Of a DNA stretch of 64,000 nt, positions 35,278-45,766 are shown one piece after another; the first letter of the stretch is position 1, and every line of letters begins with the position of its first letter. A model generated the notes under the pieces. It was not told the origin of the DNA. It ran no database searches and worked only from the letters and a program-made list of their open reading frames with translations. Source of the stretch: Paraburkholderia sp. IMGN_8 (GTDB lineage Bacteria > Pseudomonadota > Gammaproteobacteria > Burkholderiales > Burkholderiaceae); the NCBI RefSeq assembly GCF_038050405.1, contig NZ_CP150900.1:3162001-3226000 (forward strand), read 5' to 3'. Both the position numbers and the translations under genes were made by a program.

Positions 35278-35412
35278 CTATTTGGCTTGCTCGGCCGTAT
35301 TATGGATGGCCTGGCCGCCCTTCGAAATGTCTTCGCCCGCACCCGCAATGGTGTTGCAGCCCGCGAGGAGAGCCGTACAGGCGATCAGAAACAGAGCAAT
35401 GAGTCGCGTCAT
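35278..35412 (-). CDS. Entericidin A/B-family lipoprotein
   Basis: A 44-residue lipoprotein: MTRLIALFLIACTALLAGCN is a signal peptide with the lipobox LLAGC. The mature part is NTIAGAGEDISKGGQAIHNT followed by AEQAK, the typical entericidin body with GxGxDIxxGG. AAGGAGG precedes ATG 35412. Entericidins are small cell-envelope lipoproteins linked to programmed lysis and stress in E. coli; the role here is unknown. The gene is shorter than usual ORF cut-offs and so is easily missed. Confidence 0.85.
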   Translation of the reverse strand: MTRLIALFLIACTALLAGCNTIAGAGEDISKGGQAIHNTAEQAK

Positions 35413-35803
35413 GTTGTCCTCCTTTCACAGATTTTTGGCGGCGGCAGGCGGTGGCGAGCCGGCACATGCATGGGCGCTGTGCACCTATCCGGGCCAGTGC
35501 AGATCCTCCGTACGAGTCTTATCGTAGGCGAGACGTTGGCCAACTACGGCGTCGAATCCACGCTCGCTTCGCAATCCCGCCTGAACGGTGGCACAAATGA
35601 CCGCTGCACCTGGCCGCTGCTGCTGAGCTGGCGTTTGGACGAACGGCCGATTCAGGCTCCCTTGCTCTAAATGCAGCACAGGCGATGATGGCCCCCCGTG
35701 ATCGCCATCAGAAGCCAAGCGGCGTCGCCCCCTTAAAGGTGTGCGGCGCTCCAGGAAGCCGGGAATTGGCAGACCCGGAGCATTCTCGCGACAGGTCTGC
35801 AGC
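35413..35803. other. Intergenic region without recognised genes
   Basis: A 391-bp gap; the only site seen is the entericidin ribosome-binding site at its left edge. No coding signature is seen. Confidence 0.35.
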
Positions 35804-36052
35804 TCATGAAATCGAATATCGATTCTGCGGACCGCCGACATACTGCTTCTTTGCGATTTCGAGAACCTTTTCGCGTAACGCGTCAAAGGCACCAAGCACT
35901 GACCGCTCGTCGGATCCAACGCCAGGTTGCAGATTTCTGAGCATGGCGTCGTCGACCATGAAGGTGATTTCACGCGAATTGTCGTACCCCCAGAAACACA
36001 CGCAATGTCGGGAGGCATCGTAGCTACGGCTGGGGTTGGGAAATTGAAGCAC
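35804..36052 (-). CDS. DUF1488-family protein
   Basis: An 82-residue protein with the family pattern LQFPNPSRSYDASRHCVCFW at the start, then ITFMVDDAMLRNLQPG and ALREKVLEIAKKQYVG. I prefer the GTG at 36052, which starts the protein exactly where relatives begin; the frame is open to 36091. The function of DUF1488 is unknown. It stands alone. Confidence 0.7.
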   Translation of the reverse strand: MLQFPNPSRSYDASRHCVCFWGYDNSREITFMVDDAMLRNLQPGVGSDERSVLGAFDALREKVLEIAKKQYVGGPQNRYSIS

Positions 36053-36091
36053 GGCAATCAGCTTTTCGCGCACACGGCCGAGTAGCGCCAC

Positions 36092-36404
36092 TTACTGGCG
36101 TTGGAGTCGATTGTGGCGTAAGCGACGCGTCTTTTCTCTGCTCTCAGAGCATCCGCTGTGTCGAGTACATGAGCACGCGTCCTGCGTTCGACGGCGTACT
36201 CGCTCTCGCTGCCAATTGCAGCCGAAGCAGGTTTGAGTTGCGATCGCATGATGGGGCCCCGAAGCTGGAGGTCGCTCATGGGCGACCAGTGTCTCCACTG
36301 TATACCCTTTGGCTGGCAGCGACGTCTTTATTTACCTGAACCCCTTGGAGTTCAGTTTTCCGAAACGTTTATACATGTCGACCTCGAAGAATTCGCTCGG
36401 ACGG
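36092..36404. other. Intergenic region
   Basis: A 313-bp stretch. A minus-strand frame (36279-36058) overlaps the DUF1488 start and lacks a ribosome-binding site. No other gene is seen. Confidence 0.35.
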
Positions 36405-36779
36405 CGACCGCCGTCGCTTGTCCGGCGCCCTTTGCTCCGCTATACGCAGGCGCTGATCACGCGGATGGCGACGACCGCCGTGCGTAGCCGACACCATTCG
36501 ATTGACCAGCAGTTGAGCAGGTGTCGGCTGCTCAGCATCGATCGCCTCTCATCAAACGAAATGAAAATGACCCAGGAACTGATTGCCAATATGCTGGGCG
36601 TGCGCCGATCCGGTGTAACCGGGGCCGCACGGAAACTGCAGGAAGCTGGTCTGATCCGCAACAGCCACGACCCCATCGAGGTATTAGACAGACCGGGACT
36701 CGAAAAGCGTGTGTGCGAATGTTACGGCGGAGTGAAGCGCGAATTCGACCGGCTGTTACCCGCTTTGAAAGCGCTATAG
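36405..36779 (+). pseudogene. Crp/Fnr-family regulator, DNA-binding part only
   Basis: From about 36405 the frame reads PPSLVRRPLLRYTQALITRM, then LLSIDRLSSNEMKMTQELIA, NMLGVRRSGVTGAARKLQEA and VCECYGGVKREFDRLLPALK. This is the C-terminal winged helix of a Crp/Fnr regulator as common in Burkholderia relatives. The N-terminal cyclic-nucleotide-like sensor barrel of about 130 residues is missing, and the preceding frame is unrelated. It could still bind DNA, but more likely it is a truncated relic. Confidence 0.72.
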
Positions 36780-37071
36780 AGATGGCGTGAGCTTGTCTCG
36801 GCGCAAATTCAATTTCATGCAACGGTCAGGATGGTGAGCAAAGACAAACGAATGACCGCTGTGCGGCCGCTTTGCGCCGCCCCACGACATCACTGAAACG
36901 GCCGCTGCGAGTCGAGTGCCGTCAGTGCCGACGGCCGCAGCCCGGCCAGACCCAACCGGTGGGCCGGAGACGAAGCTGTTCTGCCGAGTGCGGCTTGAAT
37001 ATGCCGCTTTTTGTCCGAGTACCCGCGTGGCCAGGTCATCTTTCACCTGCACTTCGATAGCATTCGAACTC
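36780..37071. other. Intergenic region
   Basis: About 290 bp with no recognisable gene, terminator or repeat. Confidence 0.35.
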
Positions 37072-37332
37072 TCATTCCGGCCTGTTGAAGACGCCCGCTT
37101 CGAGATCCTTCGTGAAATGCTGTAGCCAATCGCTTTCGTCGCCGATCACGTATTCCTTCGTAACCTGCGTCGATAGCCGGGCTATGGTGACGTAGCCCTG
37201 TAGACCAAGGTTCTCGTCACCTTTCGGGTCCGTCGTATCTGTTTCCAGAAGAGCGAAATCGCCTTCTGCCAAACCACTGCGCTCCAGGGTCGCTAGAAAG
37301 TTTTTGTGTTCATCCGGTTCGATCAGCCGCAT
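37072..37332 (-). CDS. Small acidic conserved protein
   Basis: An 86-residue acidic protein starting MRLIEPDEHKNFLATLERSG, with GGGGG upstream of ATG 37332. It has strand-like GYVTIARLSTQVTKEYVIGD and a C-terminal amphipathic helix. It has no recognised family. The frame is open 7 codons further up. Confidence 0.6.
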   Translation of the reverse strand: MRLIEPDEHKNFLATLERSGLAEGDFALLETDTTDPKGDENLGLQGYVTIARLSTQVTKEYVIGDESDWLQHFTKDLEAGVFNRPE

Positions 37333-37499
37333 GTTCGGCCCCCTTGTGTTCAACGGAGACGTCGTGGAGCCCTATCGTTATGGGGACCGACGACACCCGC
37401 TCAAGTGTGGAAATCTGCGCACCGCACCCATGAGGTACGCGTCGTAATCGCCCCCGTATCGGTGCTGCCAGGAAGCAAACGTCACTATTGCTTGCCGTT

Positions 37500-37817
37500 C
37501 TATCGCCTGGGCCCTTTCATGCTTTCCGACTCCATGGCCGCGTTCCGTTCCTCGCTCGCCTCGATGGGTTCCAACGCTTCGTCAACCGACGCCATTGCGC
37601 GCTCGGCGGCAGCTTTCGTTTCGTCTGCCGGGGCATCGAATTCGTCGTTGCCGTCACCTGGGGGCTGCAGCATGTCTTTGAGCATCGCGTTCAGTTCAGA
37701 TGTATCCCACGGCAGGCCACGCTGCGTTCGGACCTTTATGTAGTGTCTTACTTCCGCGTCCTGTTCCGCGGTAAGCGGCAGCCCTCGGAAGGTGCTTGTA
37801 GGGTCAGAGTTTGTCAT
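37500..37817 (-). CDS. Small acidic protein, unknown
   Basis: A 105-residue protein starting MTNSDPTSTFRGLPLTAEQD, with AGGAG at good spacing. The N-terminal half looks folded (AEVRHYIKVRTQRGLPWDTS), and the C-terminal half is Asp/Glu/Ala rich and probably disordered. No family is recognised. Confidence 0.6.
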   Translation of the reverse strand: MTNSDPTSTFRGLPLTAEQDAEVRHYIKVRTQRGLPWDTSELNAMLKDMLQPPGDGNDEFDAPADETKAAAERAMASVDEALEPIEASEERNAAMESESMKGPRR

Positions 37818-38271
37818 GGCTTTCTCCTGCTTCGATTGCTCTTTCAGTGTAGCCCCATTGCAACCATGAAAGCCGTAGTAGCAGGGCGCTTGTGCCCGCT
37901 CTTGAAAGGGACCGGATGCAGTTGCAACGACAGGCAACAGGCGGCCAGGTCGGATCATCTAGGAAAGTTTCGCAAATGTCCGCTCGCGGACGGACAAGTG
38001 ACCCTGGTCGACGATGTTTTAATTTTCCGCTTGCCGTGGGCCAAAGCGAACGCTCGCCGAGCGCAGCAAAAGCGCCATAGGATCATCTTCTCCGTCGTCG
38101 ACGAGGCGTCCGGACGTTAAGAAGGACGCGCACTCTGATTTTATGGCACCCACCCCGCCGGCCCGTTCGCAATAACATGCTTGACAAATTCGTCTTAAGA
38201 TACGAACACACCGGCTATACCAGACATCCGTTTCGGATGCCGCCAGTTCACTCCTTTTACCTCACGCGACT
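37818..38271. other. Intergenic region before the EAL gene
   Basis: A 454-bp gap between divergent genes that must hold the EAL gene promoter. A TTGACA is present at about 38183-38188, but no well-spaced -10 element is clear. No gene is seen. Confidence 0.35.
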
Positions 38272-39870
38272 ATGCATGACACATCGGAAGCTGTCGGCGA
38301 GACGATGCCCAGTGGGTGGTTCAGCAGCTTGATTACCGACTGGCGCGGGGTAAAGCTGCGCCTCTCGCTACTCATCGCAATCGGTTGCGGCGTTGTCGTC
38401 CTGCTGACCGCCCTTCTGCTTGGCGAGCAGTACGCGGCTAGCGCGTTGGCCACGCGTGAACGTCTGATTGGCAACGATCTGGTTGCGTCCGTCGACAGTA
38501 TCCTGAATCTCGTCAGGTCGCGCCGTCGAACCGAACTGGCGGCGCTCGCGGGACGACCGTGTGGGGATGTCCTGCGTCCCCTGTCGAAGTTGCAGACCTA
38601 CATCCCGTACATTCGCGGAGCGAATCTCGTGGTCGACGGACGCGTTTATTGTTCCTCCGGCCTGGGACCGATCGACGTTCCGTTATCCGTCTATCTGACG
38701 TCGAGCGCCGCGGGTGCCAGTATCAACCTTCTTCCGCAGACCCCATACCACCCAAATGAGCCGGTCCTTGTGATGTTCGATGCAACGGGCAAGGGCACGG
38801 GCATTCTGTACATTATCGATGGCGACTATATTGCGGATGCTCTCTCCCACGGCGTCAGATACGGTGCGCAGTATGCTGCTCTGTCAATCGCGGGAGTGGC
38901 GCTTCTGACCGACGATGGTGCGTTCGTGCCGCTCTCGAAGTCCCCACCCGTTTACGCGATGCGCGTTGCATCCAGCGCGTGGCCGCTTTCCATCATGGTG
39001 TCCCCGTCGGCGGAATTTGTTTCGCAGATGCGCTGGAAGTATGGGCTTATTTTTGGTGCTGCCGGTGTACTGCTGGACATACTTATTGCGGCCGCATATC
39101 TCCTAGTGTTTGCGCCACGCCGTCTGCTTCTCGCGGCAGTTCATCGCGCGTTGCGGCAGGACGAGTTTCACGTCGTCTATCAACCAGTGGTAGACCTCGC
39201 CAGTCGCTACGCAGTTGGAGTTGAAGCCCTGTTACGATGGCATCACCCGAAGTGGGGGCCCGTCAGTCCCGCTTTGTTCATGAGCGAGGTCGAGTCCAGC
39301 ACGCTTCATGCGGCTGTGACGAGATTCGTGCTGCGCACGGTAGTGGCGGACATGAGCCGTCACGCGCCAATGCCGCCGTTGCGCGTCGCGGTCAACATCT
39401 CGCCAAGAGACCTGGGAAGGAAAGGCTTCGTCGCGGAAGTCCTGGCCGTGAGCAGCAGACTGCCGCAAGGCGTCAGTCTTACTCTGGAGCTGACTGAACG
39501 GTTTCTTCTCGATAAAAGCGTCCATACCGCGGCCATCTTCAGGACCCTCAGGACACAGGGAATCAAATTCGCGATCGACGACTTCGGTACACACAACAGC
39601 AACCTCGATCTTCTGGGACGGTTTCCTTTCGACTTCATAAAAATTGACCGCCAGTTTGTGAGTCAGGTCGATACAGGCGGTGCCGAACTTATCAAAGGCA
39701 TTGTGGCCATGGCCAGGCACTTCGGCTTGCAGGTCATCGCCGAAGGTGTGGAAACCGAGGCTCAGCATCAGGCGCTGCAGGATGTGGGTGTGCTGTTTGG
39801 TCAGGGATACCTCTATCAGAGACCACTGCGAGCCGAACAACTCGCATCAAGGCTGCAGGAACACCGGTAA
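38272..39870 (+). CDS. CSS-motif EAL phosphodiesterase for c-di-GMP
   Basis: A 532-residue inner-membrane protein. Transmembrane helices at about 30-52 and 262-285 enclose a periplasmic CSS domain whose signature YCSSGLG is present (with a second cysteine in RPCGD). The cytoplasmic EAL domain begins about 290: VEALLRWHHP (EAL site), NISPRDL, TLELTERFLL, AIDDFGTHNSNLDLL (metal site), IKIDRQFV and IAEGVETEAQHQAL. The key residues are present, so hydrolysis of c-di-GMP, controlled by disulfide state of the CSS loop as in E. coli Pde proteins, is likely. Confidence 0.9.
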   Translation: MHDTSEAVGETMPSGWFSSLITDWRGVKLRLSLLIAIGCGVVVLLTALLLGEQYAASALATRERLIGNDLVASVDSILNLVRSRRRTELAALAGRPCGDVLRPLSKLQTYIPYIRGANLVVDGRVYCSSGLGPIDVPLSVYLTSSAAGASINLLPQTPYHPNEPVLVMFDATGKGTGILYIIDGDYIADALSHGVRYGAQYAALSIAGVALLTDDGAFVPLSKSPPVYAMRVASSAWPLSIMVSPSAEFVSQMRWKYGLIFGAAGVLLDILIAAAYLLVFAPRRLLLAAVHRALRQDEFHVVYQPVVDLASRYAVGVEALLRWHHPKWGPVSPALFMSEVESSTLHAAVTRFVLRTVVADMSRHAPMPPLRVAVNISPRDLGRKGFVAEVLAVSSRLPQGVSLTLELTERFLLDKSVHTAAIFRTLRTQGIKFAIDDFGTHNSNLDLLGRFPFDFIKIDRQFVSQVDTGGAELIKGIVAMARHFGLQVIAEGVETEAQHQALQDVGVLFGQGYLYQRPLRAEQLASRLQEHR

Positions 39871-39950
39871 CTAACTGCCGCCCACGCCTGTCCGGTTTGC
39901 GGCTGACAAGCAGACTTTGGACACCACGGTTCAATAGGCCGCTCCGAGTC

Positions 39951-40090
39951 GAGGCTGTGTGAAAACGCACGCTGAATGCGGCTTTCTCAAAAATCGCCCC
40001 TTCAGATCGCGCTGTATTGGCTTGGCAGCAACTCGGGACGGGTAAAACGACACCCGAACACCGAGTGCTTTCGCGTTTTCACACAGCCTC
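39951..40090. mobile_element. 140-bp element with perfect 18-bp terminal inverted repeats
   Basis: GAGGCTGTGTGAAAACGC at 39951-39968 is the exact reverse complement of 40073-40090. The interior (104 bp) has no gene. The ends resemble those of IS1182/IS5-like elements, so this is probably a non-autonomous miniature derivative. No target duplication is obvious. Confidence 0.75.
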
Positions 40091-40121
40091 CTACAGTTTG
40101 CGACGATGGGCAAAGGCGTGT

Positions 40122-40167
40122 GCAACGCGATGCAACGCGATGCAACGCGATGCAACGCGATGCAACG
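40122..40167. repeat. Tandem 10-bp repeat, four and a half units
   Basis: GCAACGCGAT occurs four times in direct succession (40122-40161), followed by GCAACG. There are no spacers, so it is not a CRISPR. A 10-bp period is close to one helical turn. Confidence 0.9.
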
Positions 40168-40207
40168 AAGATGCTTCAAGGAATGCTTGTAGGATACTTC
40201 GAGCATC

Positions 40208-40226
40208 TGATATCAGCGTGATATCA
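40208..40226. repeat. Two 8-bp palindromes spaced by 3 bp
   Basis: TGATATCA-GCG-TGATATCA at 40208-40226 is a doubled palindrome. It lies between the tandem repeat and tRNA-Ser. It could be a protein-binding site or recombination core; this is inference. Confidence 0.5.
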
Positions 40227-40450
40227 ACCTGCTAGCAACTGCTAACGGATGCTTGCACCCAAGGTAGGCATTGGTGCGGCCTTAGGTTGAGACTAAGGCT
40301 AACCAACGGGTGCCGTTTTTGGGAGGCTTGGTGCGCAAGCAGTACCGTTTTCGGTACCGTTGGAATGATCGCCACCTAGTCACGCGTAGTGCCGTCTGAT
40401 GCTCAGGAACAACACTTCGGAGTTTGGCGGGTTCTTTGGCGGGTAGAAAT

Positions 40451-40474
40451 GAAAAACGGGCCGAGAGGCCCGTA
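40451..40474 (-). terminator. Rho-independent terminator of tRNA-Ser
   Basis: On the minus strand ACGGGCC, loop, GGCCCGT is followed by TTTTC. It begins 19 bases after the tRNA 3' end. Confidence 0.75.
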
Positions 40475-40492
40475 TTCATTGCATTGGTGTCC

Positions 40493-40583
40493 TGGCGGAG
40501 AGACGGGGATTCGAACCCCGGATAGGTTATTAACCTATACACGCTTTCCAGGCGTGCGACTTAAACCGCTCATCCATCTCTCC
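40493..40583 (-). tRNA. tRNA-Ser (GGA)
   Basis: On the minus strand the gene starts GGAGAGATGGATGAGCGG and ends with the matching TCTCTCC, discriminator G and encoded CCA. The anticodon loop CTGGAAA gives anticodon GGA, and a long variable arm (ATAGGTTAATAACCTAT) is present, as needed for tRNA-Ser. The T arm is CGGGGTTCGAATCCCCG. Its 3' end faces the IS-rich region to the left. Confidence 0.95.
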
Positions 40584-40643
40584 GGCGGGGAGCCGAATTA
40601 TAGCAAACTTCGGGCCCTGCGCCACTCCCGTGCGCAAACCGGT

Positions 40644-42662
40644 CTACGGATGCCGGATATAGTCCACCAGCGCCCGCGTATAAGCATCCGGTTTCCGGTC
40701 GATCAAACTCACGCCGATCGCCACCAGAAACCCGGCCGGCACGCCGAACACGCCCGAGCTGATCGGTTCGATCCCGAACCACCGCGCGCCCGCGAAGCCC
40801 GTCATCTGCGTGAAGAACGGATATGTCGCAACGATGTAGTAAATGCACACCACCAGCCCCGCCACCATTCCCGCTACGGCGCCCAGACGCGTGGTGCGCT
40901 TCCAGAACACGCCCAGCACCAGCACCGGAAACAGGCTCGACGCCGCCAGCGAAAACGCCGCGCCCACCAGAAACAGAATATTCCCCGTATTCAGCGACGC
41001 CACATACGACGCGAACAGCGCCACCCCCAGCAGCAGAATCTTCGAGATCGTCACACGCCGCTGGCTCGATGCCGACGGATCGACCATGTGATAGTAGACA
41101 TCGTGCGATAACGCGTTGGCGATCGTCAGCAGCAGACCATCCGCGGTCGAAAGCGCCGCCGCCAGCGCGCCCGCCGCGATCAGCCCGGACATCACATACG
41201 GCAGCCCCGCGATCTCGGGCGCAGCCAGCACCACCATGTCCGGCTGCATCTGGATCTCGCTCCAGCGCACGATGCCGTCGCCGTTCGTATCGGCGAGGCT
41301 GATCAGACTCGGCTCGACCTTGCTCCATTGCGTCAGCCATTGTGGCAAATCGGCAAAGTGATGACCTACTACGTTGGTCAGCATCTCGTACTTGATCAGC
41401 ACGGCGAGCACCGGCACCGTTAGATAAAACAGCGCGACGAAGAGCAGTGTCCAGCCGACCGAGCGTCGCGCGGAGGCCACCGAGGTCGTCGTGTTGTAGC
41501 GCGTCAGGATGTGAGGCAGGCTCGCCGTGCCGAGCGACAGACACAACAGCAGCGACAGGAAATTGCGCTCATGGGTGCGCCGATCCTCATCGCTCGCGGT
41601 AGGAAACGGTTCGTGCATCGGCACCGGTGCGGCGGCACGCATCAGCATCTCGTCACGTCGCTGGGTCCAGACGATCTGCGCGGCGGCGGCATCGCGTGGA
41701 AACTGTTCGAGCGCCCGCTCGCGCTCCTTGATCTCGCGCAGCGGGCCGTTATGGCGCCGCAAGTCCGCCACTTCCTGTGTGAGCCGCCGCTTCTCGTCGA
41801 CGAACGATTGCGGCAGGGCGTCGAGGCGCGTCTGCATCAGCGCGGCGCGCCGCCGATAGTCGTCGCGGACGGTCTGCTCGAGCGGCGCGTCACGCACCTG
41901 CTTCTCCAATACTTCAACGCGCGCCATCAAGCGGCCGTAATTGAACTGCGGTACCCAGCCGAGGCCGTCCTTATGCGCGATCATCGACACTGGAATCAGA
42001 ATCGCCGCGATCAGGATGATGTATTGCGCGACCTGGGTCCAGGTCACGGCACGCATACCACCCAGAAACGAGCACACCAGAATGCCCGCCAGTCCGCAGA
42101 AAATGCCGACGGCGAAGTCCACGCCGATAAAACGCGTCGCAATCAAGCCGACGCCCTGAATCTGCGCGACCAGATAGACGAACGAGCACAGGATCGCCGC
42201 TAACGCAGCAAGTCCACGCACGGCGTTGCTCGAAAACCGCGTGCCGAGAAAGTCGGGAATCGTGTAGCGCGCGAGCTTGCGCACGTATGGCGCAAGCAGA
42301 AACGCGACGAGGCAATAGCCGCCGGTCCAGCCCATCACGTACGCAAGGCCGTCGTAGCCGGTCGCGTAGATCGAACCGGCCAAACCGATGAACGACGCTG
42401 CGGACAGCCAGTCGGCGGCGGTCGCCATGCCGTTGAAGGCGGACGGCACGCGCCGCCCCGCTACGTAGTATTCGACCAGATCGGACGTGCGTGACAGCAA
42501 CCCGATCACCGCATACACCGCGATCGGCACGAACAGGAACACATAGCCGATCCAGATGCCGGGGCCGGTGGTGCGCTCGATGCGCCACATCACATAGATG
42601 AACAACAGGAAGCCGAGCGTGTAGAACGCGTACGAGCGGACCAGCCGATGCGTGAGCTTCAT
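40644..42662 (-). CDS. Sodium:solute symporter (acetate-permease-like, VC_2705 type)
   Basis: A 672-residue inner-membrane symporter with about 13 membrane helices. The core fold begins EYYVAGRRVPSAFNGMATAA, the SSS family signature region. Between about residues 240 and 360 there is a soluble, charged, coiled-coil-like insertion (EVLEKQVRDAPLEQTVRDDY). A loop near 41268-41310 encodes an EF-hand-like DTNGDGIVRWSEI. It pairs with the DUF4212 gene just upstream and with acs, so uptake of acetate or a similar monocarboxylate is likely. It is longer than ActP (about 550 residues) because of the insertion. Confidence 0.9.
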   Translation of the reverse strand: MKLTHRLVRSYAFYTLGFLLFIYVMWRIERTTGPGIWIGYVFLFVPIAVYAVIGLLSRTSDLVEYYVAGRRVPSAFNGMATAADWLSAASFIGLAGSIYATGYDGLAYVMGWTGGYCLVAFLLAPYVRKLARYTIPDFLGTRFSSNAVRGLAALAAILCSFVYLVAQIQGVGLIATRFIGVDFAVGIFCGLAGILVCSFLGGMRAVTWTQVAQYIILIAAILIPVSMIAHKDGLGWVPQFNYGRLMARVEVLEKQVRDAPLEQTVRDDYRRRAALMQTRLDALPQSFVDEKRRLTQEVADLRRHNGPLREIKERERALEQFPRDAAAAQIVWTQRRDEMLMRAAAPVPMHEPFPTASDEDRRTHERNFLSLLLCLSLGTASLPHILTRYNTTTSVASARRSVGWTLLFVALFYLTVPVLAVLIKYEMLTNVVGHHFADLPQWLTQWSKVEPSLISLADTNGDGIVRWSEIQMQPDMVVLAAPEIAGLPYVMSGLIAAGALAAALSTADGLLLTIANALSHDVYYHMVDPSASSQRRVTISKILLLGVALFASYVASLNTGNILFLVGAAFSLAASSLFPVLVLGVFWKRTTRLGAVAGMVAGLVVCIYYIVATYPFFTQMTGFAGARWFGIEPISSGVFGVPAGFLVAIGVSLIDRKPDAYTRALVDYIRHP

Positions 42663-42666
42663 CGGC

Positions 42667-43026
42667 TCAGTTTCCGCGCACGGTGGAATCGGCGCTAGCG
42701 TCGGTATCGAATGCGCGTTGCAGCCGGCGGTCGGCGCGCTGCATCAGCACGATATAGACGACGATCAACGCAACGTACACGAGAATCGCCCCTTGCGCGC
42801 CGAAGTAGAACGGCAATCTGAAGCCGCCGATGCGCACCTGCGCCAACGCCGGTGCCACCAGCGGCACGCCGAACGACACGACGAAGCCCAAGGTCATCAA
42901 CGTAGCGATCAACGCGAGGTTGAAACGCCAGTACTTCTGATGCGCGCTCGCCATCGCTGCCGAGACCGCAGGCGGTTCGGGCGCGGGATTGAGCGTAGCG
43001 TGAGAGGAGTGATGCGGCGCGGCCAT
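42667..43026 (-). CDS. DUF4212 small membrane subunit
   Basis: A 119-residue protein with two membrane helices (ALIATLMTLGFVVSFGVPLV and ILVYVALIVVYIVLMQRADR). It matches the DUF4212 partner that precedes VC_2705-type symporters, and ends four bases before the symporter start. It is probably an accessory subunit. The start at 43026 follows the usual family start; the open frame extends to 43146. Confidence 0.85.
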   Translation of the reverse strand: MAAPHHSSHATLNPAPEPPAVSAAMASAHQKYWRFNLALIATLMTLGFVVSFGVPLVAPALAQVRIGGFRLPFYFGAQGAILVYVALIVVYIVLMQRADRRLQRAFDTDASADSTVRGN

Positions 43027-43090
43027 GCGCCTATGTATCAAAAAGCCACCGGGCAGGCAATCGGGATTGTCCGCGCGGTGGCTTCGAGAC

Positions 43091-45073
<1,983 letters not shown>

Positions 45074-45766
45074 CGACAACCCCTTGGTGAAGATGAAACG
45101 TAAAACCTGTGCCGGCGCGCCTGTGACGCGCCATGTCATGGTGACGCCGCGAAGCGCGGCGCCTTGTCTCCAACCCTCGTGCCCCGACCGCATAGGTCGA
45201 AGCGCAGCAGGCCATCCGTTTGAACATACAACCTATATGCAACCCGTGCGGCAGTGCAGCATGGATGCGCACTCAGCGAAATGCCTGCTCTCGCAGCCAA
45301 GATAAGCTTTGCAACTTACCGGCCACTTACATGAACGCACAGAGCGCACATGTATGGGCAGGCAGGTCGATGCTACGCGTTATGGCACTCTTGTACCGCC
45401 GACTTGCCACGCACAAGCATCGCGGCTCGAGGACAGCATCGGCGTCGCGCCTTTACGCTAGCGAACGCGCCCTTTTACAATGCTAACTGAACTAGCCGTC
45501 CCGATTCCAGCTTGAATCGCTACTCCCTGCTTCTCATTACCTCGATCCCGCCCGCGCCGTCACGGCAAATTCAGGAGGCACTGTACAATAGCGCGCCTGG
45601 CGCGAGTTTTCCGGCCCGCCCGGGCCGTACACCGCGCCGTCCGCGCCTGGTCTGTGTACTGTGCCGCGTGCCCGATCCGCGCGCCCGGCCCAGGCGCCAG
45701 GCCGATGCATTTAATCTGCGTATTTGATCCGCATTCCATCACCTGCGCCTCATCCGACTCTAGCCT
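45074..45766. other. Divergent promoter region acs / yqhA-like
   Basis: A 693-bp gap between divergent genes. A TACAAT at 45584-45589 is a possible -10 element for the rightward genes, but its -35 is weak. GC-rich inverted stretches surround 45590-45700. No gene is seen. Confidence 0.4.

Noticed and set aside
40122..40167. CRISPR array
   Set aside because: Direct repeats are contiguous with no spacers, and no cas genes are near.
40282..40542. 86-codon minus-strand ORF overlapping tRNA-Ser as an integrase start
   Set aside because: It overlaps the tRNA and terminator, and has no convincing integrase motif.
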